Source of the DNA: JBHJHP01 sp042219825
Lineage (GTDB): Bacteria; Bacteroidota; Bacteroidia; Bacteroidales; UBA5342
Assembly: GCF_042219825.1 (NCBI RefSeq)
Contig: NZ_JBHJHQ010000008.1
Location: forward strand, 62,001-126,000
Direction: 5' to 3'
DNA: 64,000 nucleotides
Under the pieces are notes generated by a model. That model saw only the letters and a list, made by a program, of their open reading frames with translations, did not search any database and was not told where the DNA came from. Position numbers and translations under genes: made by a program. Shown here piece after piece: positions 36,613 to 44,560 of the stretch (positions are counted from its first letter, which is position 1; each line of letters begins with the position of its first letter).

Positions 36613-37414
36613 TATTCTGAACTTATTTGAATACCGTTTTTTTACAAACGCCATATGGGGAAGTCTGCTTGCCAGTATTTTATGCGGAATTATCGGAACA
36701 TACATTGTTTCGCGCAAAATGGTTTTTGTAAGTGGGGGATTATCACATGCTGCCTTTGGCGGAATAGGCCTGGGATATTATCTGGGATTTAATCCTATTT
36801 TTTCAGGTGTTGCATTCGCGATACTGGCTGGTTTGGGAATAGAACATGTTTCACACCGGTTTAAATTCAGAAAAGATTCTGTTATTGCGGTTGCATGGTC
36901 AGCAGGAATGGCTGCAGGAATTTTACTGGTATCGCTTAAGCCGGGCTATTCTCCCGATTTGATGTCCTATTTGCTTGGTAACATCCTTACAATCACCTCC
37001 TCAGAATTATGGCTGATGGCAGGTTTGGTTATTGCAACAACACTGTTTTTTGTGTTATACTACAACACTATCCTTATTACTTCATTCGACGAGGATTTTG
37101 CCCGGGTCAAACATATTCCCGTTAATCTCATAAACAGCATTCTGATTATACTCACAGCAGCAACGGTTGTTATAACCATACGCGTTGTAGGTATTATACT
37201 TATCCTGGCATTGTTGTCCATACCGCAGGAAACAGCCAACCTGTTCACCCGGAATTTCAAAAAAATAATTATTGGGTCAATCATTATTGGTATTATTGCC
37301 ACCTTAAGCGGATTGGTTATTTCGTATTATTTTGATCTGATAACCGGACCGGTAATTATATCAGTGCTGATAATTTTTTATGCCGTTGCACGGTTAATAA
37401 AACACTTATTATGA
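36605..37414 (+). CDS. Zn/Mn ABC transporter permease
   Basis: 269-residue permease of the ABC-3 (ZnuB/TroC) family with about eight membrane helices. FVSGGLSHAAFGGIGLGYY is the characteristic early cytoplasmic loop, and SIPQETANLF the late one. It completes the importer with the two upstream genes. Its last four bases overlap the start of the MTA phosphorylase gene (ATGA), so transport and purine/methionine salvage are on one transcript. Confidence 0.92.
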   Translation: MNDILNLFEYRFFTNAIWGSLLASILCGIIGTYIVSRKMVFVSGGLSHAAFGGIGLGYYLGFNPIFSGVAFAILAGLGIEHVSHRFKFRKDSVIAVAWSAGMAAGILLVSLKPGYSPDLMSYLLGNILTITSSELWLMAGLVIATTLFFVLYYNTILITSFDEDFARVKHIPVNLINSILIILTAATVVITIRVVGIILILALLSIPQETANLFTRNFKKIIIGSIIIGIIATLSGLVISYYFDLITGPVIISVLIIFYAVARLIKHLL

Positions 37415-38151
37415 AACCTATTGCTATTATTGGCGGATCCGGACTGGAAAATCCGGACATACTGTTTAATGCCAGGGAAGAACGTTTTAATACACCGTAT
37501 GGTGACGCATTATATACCAGTGGTAAAATTTCCGACAAAGATGTAATCCTTATCTCAAGACATGGCAAAAAGCATACTATTTCACCGACTCATGTTAACA
37601 ACCGTGCCAACATCTGGTTATTGAAAGAGCTTGGGTGTTCAGGGATTATTGCAACAACAGCCTGTGGCAGTCTTCGCGAAGAAATTCATCGTGGTTCATT
37701 TGTGGTTCCGGATCAGTTTATAGACATGACACGACACCGGCCTACCACCTTTTTTGATACGTTCAAACCCGGAGAAATGCATCACACACCAATGGCGGAT
37801 CCGTTTGACAACATGATACGTAAATTACTGATGGATTCCTGTGAGAATTTTGATATAGAATACCATACCAAAGGAACAATTGTTACGATTGAAGGTCCCA
37901 GATTTTCCACAAGAGCAGAATCAAATATGTTCAGGTTGTGGGGTGCAGATATCATTAACATGTCTACGGCTCCGGAAGCTATTCTGGCTAATGAAGCCGG
38001 ACTGCCTTATGCACCCATAGCCATGGCAACAGATTACGATTGCTGGAAAACAGACGAAGAACCTGTTACCTGGCAGGCAGTAGTTGAAATACTTAAAAAG
38101 AACACTGAAAACATGATAAAGATACTTACAACTGCAGTTGCAGACTTCTAA
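37411..38151 (+). CDS. S-methyl-5'-thioadenosine phosphorylase-type purine phosphorylase
   Basis: 246 residues of the PNP/MTAP family 2. IAIIGGSGL binds phosphate, SRHGKKHTISP and RANIWLLKELG follow, TIEGPRFSTRAES and the INMSTAPEAILANEAG segment contact the ribose, and MATDYDCW is the MTAP-type purine pocket. It cleaves methylthioadenosine (from polyamine or autoinducer synthesis) to adenine and methylthioribose-1-phosphate, although inosine or adenosine preference cannot be excluded. Coupled by a four-base overlap to the metal importer; convergent with the HNH gene, overlapping it by four bases. Confidence 0.88.
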   Translation: MKPIAIIGGSGLENPDILFNAREERFNTPYGDALYTSGKISDKDVILISRHGKKHTISPTHVNNRANIWLLKELGCSGIIATTACGSLREEIHRGSFVVPDQFIDMTRHRPTTFFDTFKPGEMHHTPMADPFDNMIRKLLMDSCENFDIEYHTKGTIVTIEGPRFSTRAESNMFRLWGADIINMSTAPEAILANEAGLPYAPIAMATDYDCWKTDEEPVTWQAVVEILKKNTENMIKILTTAVADF

Positions 38152-38732
38152 TCTTTATCATCCACTGTTATGTGTTTCCAGTTTTCACCCTTTTTAATAC
38201 GGTTTACCTGAACTTCGGTAATACCAAACTCTTTGGCAAGTGTATGCACTTTTGTCTTACCTCTTTTCAGCTTTTTCTTTAACCGTATCACATCTGATTC
38301 ACTCAGTTTTGCACGACGAACCAAACCCAATGTCCGTTTATGCCCTGCAATAACTTTCGGATTTTCCTGATTGTGCTTAACCAGTTCAGAGCGGGTAACC
38401 CATTTAAGATTATCGGCTCTGTTATTACCCTTATTATAATCGACATGACACACAAAATCGTGCTCAGGTGATGGTTTCGACACAAATGCCAATGCTACGA
38501 GTCTGTGCACTGATTTAGTACGCAACTGATTATCGGCACCTTTAAACCTGAAGTAATGATACCCTGTACCATCCTTTCTCTGGTTTGAAGTACTCAGAAT
38601 TTTCCAGTCATCATGTTTCGGTTTCCAACGACGAATCCTTCCTAAGTTAGACACCTCATACTTTTCGTCCGGATGAATATTTTCAAACCATACTGGTTTC
38701 CATTTTTCCCCTTTAATATCCTTTGCTCCCAT
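38148..38732 (-). CDS. NUMOD4/HNH endonuclease-like protein
   Basis: 194 residues. A NUMOD4 motif (GEKWKPVWFE and YEVSNLGRIRR, about 8-35) precedes an HNH_3-type domain (VHRLVALAFV, then DFVCHVDYNKGNNRADNLKWV, abbreviated; about 74-115). The C-terminus (about 145-190) contains a helix-turn-helix-like stretch (LAKEFGITEVQVNRI). This is the layout of free-standing homing-type endonucleases of phages and introns, but similar genes are common in Bacteroidota chromosomes. No intron or intein is seen nearby. Its stop overlaps the phosphorylase stop on the other strand. Confidence 0.8.
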   Translation of the reverse strand: MGAKDIKGEKWKPVWFENIHPDEKYEVSNLGRIRRWKPKHDDWKILSTSNQRKDGTGYHYFRFKGADNQLRTKSVHRLVALAFVSKPSPEHDFVCHVDYNKGNNRADNLKWVTRSELVKHNQENPKVIAGHKRTLGLVRRAKLSESDVIRLKKKLKRGKTKVHTLAKEFGITEVQVNRIKKGENWKHITVDDKD

Positions 38733-38816
38733 AATACACTAATTTGATTATCAACGCATTTATACAAAATAACTAGACTTTTTGTATATTTACCTCATAC
38801 TCTAATCGATAAAACC

Positions 38817-40074
38817 ATGAAAGAAGAACTACTCCAATTTGCCTGGCTCTATAAGCTTTATACGCAAGTGGAATTATTAACTGACACTAATGAGAGAATA
38901 GAGGTTATTGATCCGGGTCAGCTAAACCACAATAGCGGGCCTGACTTTTTTAATGCAAAAGTCATCATAGACGGCACCCTGTGGGTGGGGAACATTGAAA
39001 TTCATGCTTTATCCAGCGAATGGATCAGGCATAAACACAATACTAACAGACAGTATAACAATGTTATCCTGCATGTGGTTCATTACAACGACCAACCAAC
39101 GTACAATGAGCTCGGAACCCGTATTCCAACACTTGAAATGCAGATTTCATCCTCTCTTCTAAACGAATATAATTCCTTACTAAGACAGGTAACCGCCATT
39201 CCCTGCGGAAAAAACCTGTACAAGATAAATGAAATATATCTAATCTCATGGCTCACTACAAAAGTATGATACGATATGTGATTTATTGTTAAGAAATCAA
39301 AACAACTGGAATGAGACCTTTTATGTTCTGCTTAGCCGAAACTTTGGATTCGGGATCAACAATGAACCGTTTGAACTTTTAGCTAAATCATTACCCTTTA
39401 ATACGATCCTGAAACATGCCGACAACCCGTTCCAGGTTGAAGCATTATTATTCGGCCAGGCAGGTTTCCTCGATGAAATACTCGCTGAAGATGATTATTA
39501 TAACGAACTTCACAAGGAATATCTTTTTCTTGCTAATAAATATAAACTTACGCCACTTGAAAAACATATCTGGCGATTTATGCGTTTGCGTCCCAATAAC
39601 TTTCCCACAGTAAGAATAGCTCAGTTTTGTAATCTACTGACAAAACAACACGGCATGCTATCCAAAATTCTTGATGCCAAAACTATAAATGAGATTCATG
39701 ACCTTTTGGATGCAGAAGCCAACGATTACTGGACATATCATTTCAGATTTAATGTTGCATCAATATCTTCTCGCGAGGTCAAACGCCTGGGAAATGCCTC
39801 TAAAACGCTGATTATTCTGAACACAATTGTTCCCTTCCTGTTCGCATACGGAAAATCAACTGATGATGAATCCATTATAAGCAGAGCATTAAACTTGCTG
39901 GAAAAAATTAAACCTGAAAAAAACAGCATTATTAAAAGGTGGATAGCGCTGAATATTAATCCTGAGAATGCATTTCAATCGCAGGCTTTAATATATTTGT
40001 ATAATAATTACTGCAAAGTAAAAAAATGCTTATCTTGTCAGATAGGACATCAAATCTTAACTAAGAAAGGATGA
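38817..40074 (+). pseudogene. DUF2851 family protein, frameshifted
   Basis: Two frames together cover one DUF2851 protein. The first (38817-39269) begins MKEELLQFAWLYKLY and contains NHNSGPDFFNAKV, ending after INEIYLISWLTT. The second frame picks up at LQKYDTICDLLLRNQ and runs to 40074. The expected helix between (a W...ERL segment) is missing. The total length is one base over a multiple of three, so a loss of about 14 or 17 bases near 39255 would explain both. Either a real inactivating deletion or a sequence error. The 3' end overlaps the channel gene by four bases (ATGA), an intact operon link. Confidence 0.85.
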
Positions 40075-41096
40075 AGCGTGTAAAAACGGTTGTCGGTTTT
40101 AAAGACGTATTCATAACAGTTGTGCTTGTACTCGGTCTGTTTGTGATTGGGACTACAGGTTATATGTTTATTGAAGGTTATTCCATAACCGATGCCCTTT
40201 ACATGACCGTTATAACAGCCGCCACGGTAGGATACAGAGAGGTAAGCCCGTTACATGATACAGGAAAGTGGTTTACCATGTTCATCATCATCTACAGTAT
40301 ATTTGTTATTGGTTACGCTGTAACTCATTTCACAAGACTGTTGCTTGATGGTTATTTCAGACAAAAAATAAAAGACTATAACGTGAAAAAGCAGATTACA
40401 AAACTCAAAGATCATGTGATCGTTTGCGGTTATGGCCGTAACGGTTTTCAGGCCGTGGAAGAACTGGCCGATCACCACATCGATTTTATTGTGATTGAAA
40501 AGCGTGATAATGTAGTAGAGCGGATCCGCGAAAATCCTGAGCGATTATTCATTCAGGGTGATGCGGCTTCGGAAGAGGTACTGAATGAGGCGCAGATCAT
40601 GAAAGCAAAAGCATTGATCACAGCCCTCCCAAATGATGCTGACAATATTTATGTGGTACTGACTGCCAGGGAAATGAACCCGACCATAAAAATTATCAGC
40701 AGGGCATCGGATTTTAAATCAGACATGAAGTTGCGCCGTGCAGGTGCAGATAATGTGATAATGCCTGATCGTATTGGCGGCCAGAGGATGGCCAAACTGG
40801 TAGCTCAACCTGATGTTGTTGAATTCTGGGAATACGTTTTGCTGCAAAGTGCAAAGGATGTAAGTCTTGAAATGGTGCCTTGTGAATTGATGTCAGACAA
40901 TGTTCCCGGAACCAAAATTAAAGATCTTGGTTTGCGCGATAAAACCGGTGTAAATATTGTTGGGGTCAAGACCGAAGAAGGAAGCTTTGTATTCAACCCT
41001 TCGGCTGATTTCGAGCTATCACAAACGGACCAGTTATTTGTTTTGGGATCACCCCTGCAGATTAAGAAAATGAAGGAAATATTAATTGCGCAATAA
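40071..41096 (+). CDS. Two-helix K+ channel with RCK (TrkA) domains
   Basis: 341 residues. Two membrane helices (about 11-33 and 66-88) flank a pore loop whose filter reads TAATVGYREV. The remainder is a RCK regulatory unit: RCK-N with VIVCGYGRNGF (NAD-binding Rossmann loop) and RCK-C at about 250-341 (LGLRDKTGVNIVGV). The family conducts potassium gated by ligands bound to the RCK ring, as in MthK. The filter has R-E where GD is usual after TVGY. Translationally coupled to the DUF2851 gene. Confidence 0.9.
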   Translation: MKRVKTVVGFKDVFITVVLVLGLFVIGTTGYMFIEGYSITDALYMTVITAATVGYREVSPLHDTGKWFTMFIIIYSIFVIGYAVTHFTRLLLDGYFRQKIKDYNVKKQITKLKDHVIVCGYGRNGFQAVEELADHHIDFIVIEKRDNVVERIRENPERLFIQGDAASEEVLNEAQIMKAKALITALPNDADNIYVVLTAREMNPTIKIISRASDFKSDMKLRRAGADNVIMPDRIGGQRMAKLVAQPDVVEFWEYVLLQSAKDVSLEMVPCELMSDNVPGTKIKDLGLRDKTGVNIVGVKTEEGSFVFNPSADFELSQTDQLFVLGSPLQIKKMKEILIAQ

Positions 41097-41105
41097 TCAC
41101 ACCTC

Positions 41106-42185
41106 CTATTTAGGTGCGTATTTATAGAGGAAGGCTGCAATAAAAATATAAATAATGTTAGGCAGCCACACGGCAAGCAGCATATTCATCTCTCCGTTAA
41201 TTGCAAATGTTGTTGATACTGTTGAAAAAAGGATATAGGAGAAACTAAGCATCAGGCCTAACCCCATATGCAAACCTGTTCCACCTTTAACTTTCCTGGA
41301 AGATATTGAAACTCCTATCAGTGTTAAGATAAAAGCTGAAAATGAATTGGCAAACCGGTTATATTTTTCAATAACGAACTCTTCCACGTTACCTACACCA
41401 CGATCTGTTTGTTTTTTGATATATTTCTCAAGCTCATTATTAGTAAGGGTTTCGTAGTACCTGTCGTAGGTATAAAAATCCTGTAAAGTCAGGTCCAGCG
41501 TTGTATCTATTTCTTTTCCATTTACAACATCTTCTTTCCACGGTTCAAAATTCCTGATTTCGTAACCTTCTAATTTCCATTTCCCGGTTTCCTCATCAAA
41601 CTTACCGGTTCTTGCCTGCAACCTTGATACCAAATCCTTTCCGTCAAACTTTTCCAGATAAATATCGCGGGCAATTTTACTTCTAAAATTAAAGTTTCTG
41701 ATAGAGATAAATAATCCGGGTTCTATTTCAACATGAATGTTCCTGGTCTCTTCTATTTTGCGCTTCTTGTAGTAATTGTCTTCAAAGACTATTCGCTTCA
41801 TATTGGCAGGTGGAATAACGTAGCTGCTGAGAAGAAAACTTAACAATGCAATAAAACCTGCACCGATCATATAAGGCCTTAAAAGACGCTTAAAGCTCAC
41901 ACCACCTGCAAGGATCGCTATAATTTCAGTATCGTACGCCAATTTTGACGTAAAATAAATAACTGAAATGAAGGTGAATAAAGGACTGAAAAGATTGGCA
42001 AAATACGGTATAAAATTCAGGTAATAATCAAAAATAATAGCTTTTACAGGGGCATCGTTCTGAAGAAAATTATCCAGCTTTTCCGAAAGATCAAACACCA
42101 CAGCTATCCCAATAATAAGAAGGATTGCCAGGAAATACGTCCCCAGAAACTTTTTAATGATGTATATGTCAATCTTCTTTAACAC
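41106..42185 (-). CDS. LptF/LptG family permease
   Basis: 359 residues with the LptF/G layout: two or three N-terminal helices, a periplasmic jellyroll-like domain (about 120-265) and three C-terminal helices. It forms part of the LptB2FG exporter that extracts lipopolysaccharide from the inner membrane. Which of the two paralogues it is cannot be decided from sequence alone. Start is GTG at 42185, nine bases after the tgt stop; the next Met is far inside. Convergent with the channel gene, nine bases between stops. Confidence 0.88.
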   Translation of the reverse strand: MLKKIDIYIIKKFLGTYFLAILLIIGIAVVFDLSEKLDNFLQNDAPVKAIIFDYYLNFIPYFANLFSPLFTFISVIYFTSKLAYDTEIIAILAGGVSFKRLLRPYMIGAGFIALLSFLLSSYVIPPANMKRIVFEDNYYKKRKIEETRNIHVEIEPGLFISIRNFNFRSKIARDIYLEKFDGKDLVSRLQARTGKFDEETGKWKLEGYEIRNFEPWKEDVVNGKEIDTTLDLTLQDFYTYDRYYETLTNNELEKYIKKQTDRGVGNVEEFVIEKYNRFANSFSAFILTLIGVSISSRKVKGGTGLHMGLGLMLSFSYILFSTVSTTFAINGEMNMLLAVWLPNIIYIFIAAFLYKYAPK

Positions 42186-42194
42186 CCGAAACTT

Positions 42195-43325
42195 TTATAA
42201 TCTAGTTGTTACCTTTTTCATCATCATGGTTTTCCACGATGCGAAGTCACCTATTATTATATGTTTTCTTGCTTCCTTTACCAACCAAAGATAAAACGCC
42301 AGATTATGGATGGAAGCAATCTGCATTCCTAAAAGTTCTTTGCTCACAAACAAATGGCGCACATAAGCCCTGGAATAAATCCGGTCAACAAAAGCTGTTC
42401 CGTTTGGATCAAGCGGAGAGAAATCATCACTCCATTTTTTATTCCGCATATTCATAATGCCCTCGCTGGTAAATACCATTCCGTTCCTGCCATTCCTTGT
42501 TGGCATCACACAATCGAACATATCCACTCCTAAGGAAATACCCTCAAGAATATTCGCCGGCGTTCCCACACCCATAAGGTAGCGCGGCTTATCTTCCGGC
42601 AAAACCTCATTCACCACACTTATCATTTCGTACATAACCTCAGCCGGCTCCCCAACCGATAACCCACCGATTGCATTTCCTTCACGATTCTTGGATGCAA
42701 TAAATTCAGCACTTTTTCGCCTCAGATCCGGATAACCAGCTCCCTGTACAATCGGGAAAAATGTTTGCGAATAGCCGTATTTCGGTTCAGTACTGTCAAA
42801 TTGGGCAATGCCCCGATCCAACCATCTATGGGTCAGATCCAACGATTTCCTGGCATAGGCTTTATCAGCATCTCCCGGAGGACATTCATCCAATGCCATG
42901 ATGATATCCGCACCTATCGTACGCTGAATATCCACAACATTTTCAGGTGTAAACAAATGTTTCGACCCGTCTATGTGCGATCTGAAAATAGCACCTTCCT
43001 CTGTCAGCTTCCTGTTGTCTGCCAACGAAAACACCTGGTAACCGCCACTGTCTGTCAGTATAGGTTTCTTCCAACCATTAAACTTATGCAATCCTCCAGC
43101 CTGTTCAATAATCTCAAGCCCCGGACGCAGATACAGATGATACGTATTCCCAAGAATAATCTGTGCCTTCACTTCATTTTCAAGCTCGGGAATATGTACA
43201 GCCTTTACACTTCCAACTGTTCCTACCGGCATAAAAATAGGCGTTTCTATTTCACCGTGGTCAGTTTTTATTATACCGGCTCTTGCACTGCTCTGTAAAT
43301 CAGTTTGTATGAGTTGAAAATCCAT
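42195..43325 (-). CDS. tgt: tRNA-guanine transglycosylase, without the usual zinc cysteines
   Basis: Exchanges guanine-34 for preQ1 in tRNAs with GUN anticodons. The barrel motifs are intact: TPIFMPVGTVGSVKA, LTDSGGYQVFSL, MALDECPPGD, GGLSVGEP and the MPTRNGRNG region. 376 residues is normal. However, the CxCxxC zinc site that precedes YSRAY in the E. coli enzyme is replaced here by residues with no cysteine (PLDPNGTAFVDRIYSRAY); the downstream His (ASIHNL) remains. ATG at 43325 sits only 9 bases from a TATCTTTG -7 box, so the leader is very short. queA is at the left edge of the window. Confidence 0.93.
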   Translation of the reverse strand: MDFQLIQTDLQSSARAGIIKTDHGEIETPIFMPVGTVGSVKAVHIPELENEVKAQIILGNTYHLYLRPGLEIIEQAGGLHKFNGWKKPILTDSGGYQVFSLADNRKLTEEGAIFRSHIDGSKHLFTPENVVDIQRTIGADIIMALDECPPGDADKAYARKSLDLTHRWLDRGIAQFDSTEPKYGYSQTFFPIVQGAGYPDLRRKSAEFIASKNREGNAIGGLSVGEPAEVMYEMISVVNEVLPEDKPRYLMGVGTPANILEGISLGVDMFDCVMPTRNGRNGMVFTSEGIMNMRNKKWSDDFSPLDPNGTAFVDRIYSRAYVRHLFVSKELLGMQIASIHNLAFYLWLVKEARKHIIIGDFASWKTMMMKKVTTRL

Positions 43326-43333
43326 AGATGTTG

Positions 43334-43341
43334 CAAAGATA
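43334..43341 (-). promoter_or_regulatory. Candidate -7 box of the tgt promoter
   Basis: TATCTTTG on the minus strand matches the Bacteroidota TAnnTTTG element. No convincing -33 TTTG is seen at the expected spacing. If used, transcription would begin within a few bases of the tgt start codon. Confidence 0.4.
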
Positions 43342-43398
43342 GAAGAATAACGAAAATTTTAACGTGAGAAATGCTTTATGTATGTTAAAATAAAACAT

Positions 43399-43427
43399 AA
43401 AAAAAGCTCCGAATGTAATCGGAGCTT
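43399..43427 (-). terminator. Intrinsic terminator after asd
   Basis: On the minus strand AGCTCCGA, a six-base loop, then TCGGAGCT, followed by seven T residues. It lies 22 bp past the asd stop codon. Confidence 0.85.
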
Positions 43428-43448
43428 GATACTATATAAATACGTTTA

Positions 43449-44456
43449 TTATAACAAGTTATTATTAACCAGATACTCAGCAATCTGAACAGCATTTAAT
43501 GCAGCACCTTTTTTAATCTGATCACCAACGCACCAGAATGTCAAACCTTTTGAATTTGTAAGATCTTTTCTTACCCTGCCCACAAATACGTTATCTTCGC
43601 TGGCACAGAAAAGCGGCATCGGATATTTTTTATTGGCAGGATCATCCATTAACGTAATACCATCAGCTTTACGGAATGCATCAAAAGCCTGTTCCAGGGA
43701 AATCTCGTCTTCAGTCTCAATCCAGACAGCTTCAGAGTGGTTACGCATTACAGGAATACGCACGCAGGTAGAACTCACATTCACATCTGAATGCATGATC
43801 TTTTTGGTCTCGTTGTACATTTTCATTTCCTCTTTGGTGTAACCGTTATCTGTAAACACATCCACCTGAGGAATGATATTCATGGCCAACTGATACTGAA
43901 ATTTTTCAACCGTTGCCTCTTCTCCGTTGGCAACCTGCTTAATCTGGTTTTCAAGTTCAGCCATTCCCATAGCCCCTGCTCCACTGGCAGCCTGGTAGGT
44001 TGCCACATGAATTTTTTTAATATGAGAAATGTCTTCCAGCGGCTTCAGTGCAACAACCATCTGAATAGTTGTACAGTTTGGATTGGCAATGATATTTCTT
44101 GGACGGTCATTCACATCTTCAGGATTCACTTCGGGAACTACCAACGGCACATCTTTATCCATTCGGAAAGCACTCGAATTGTCTATCATCACCGTTCCAT
44201 GCTTTGTTATAGTTTCGGCAAAATCTTTTGACGTTCCCCCGCCTGCAGAAACCAGAGCTATATCAATACCTTTAAAATCGTCATTGTGTTTGAGTTCTTT
44301 TACAGTCAACTTTTCACCCTTGAATTCATATACTTTTCCTGCACTACGTTCACTACCAAACAACACCAATTCATCAAGAGGGAAATTTCTTTCGTCAAGA
44401 ACATTTAAGAATTCCTGACCTACGGCACCACTCACACCGACAATTGCTACTTTCAT
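43449..44456 (-). CDS. asd: Aspartate-semialdehyde dehydrogenase
   Basis: Reduces aspartyl phosphate to aspartate semialdehyde, the branch point to lysine/DAP, threonine and methionine. The N-terminal VAIVGVSGAVGQEFL binds NADP, NIIANPNCTT contains the active-site cysteine (about residue 128), and QAASGAGAMGM and the basic RIPVMRNHSE region follow. 335 residues from the ATG at 44456; a longer frame upstream adds a non-conserved tail and is rejected. A canonical promoter (TTTG-N21-TAATTTTG) is 72-104 bp upstream and a clear terminator follows, so asd is a single-gene unit. Confidence 0.95.
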   Translation of the reverse strand: MKVAIVGVSGAVGQEFLNVLDERNFPLDELVLFGSERSAGKVYEFKGEKLTVKELKHNDDFKGIDIALVSAGGGTSKDFAETITKHGTVMIDNSSAFRMDKDVPLVVPEVNPEDVNDRPRNIIANPNCTTIQMVVALKPLEDISHIKKIHVATYQAASGAGAMGMAELENQIKQVANGEEATVEKFQYQLAMNIIPQVDVFTDNGYTKEEMKMYNETKKIMHSDVNVSSTCVRIPVMRNHSEAVWIETEDEISLEQAFDAFRKADGITLMDDPANKKYPMPLFCASEDNVFVGRVRKDLTNSKGLTFWCVGDQIKKGAALNAVQIAEYLVNNNLL

Positions 44457-44527
44457 AATTTGTTTCTTTTTTAAAAGTGACTTAAATTGTAAAAAATTAC
44501 TCAAAAAAACCTACTAATTTGGATTTG

Positions 44528-44560
44528 CAAAATTAGTGTTTTTTTCGATACCTGAACAAA
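44528..44560 (-). promoter_or_regulatory. Canonical Bacteroidota promoter for asd
   Basis: Minus strand: TTTG at 44560-44557, 21 bases, then TAATTTTG at 44535-44528, matching the -33/-7 consensus. The -33 box touches the start codon of the divergent lamin-tail gene at 44560. Confidence 0.65.

Noticed and set aside
44457..44504. N-terminal extension of asd
   Set aside because: The 16 extra residues are not part of the family and start at a weak codon upstream of the conserved VAIVGVSG.
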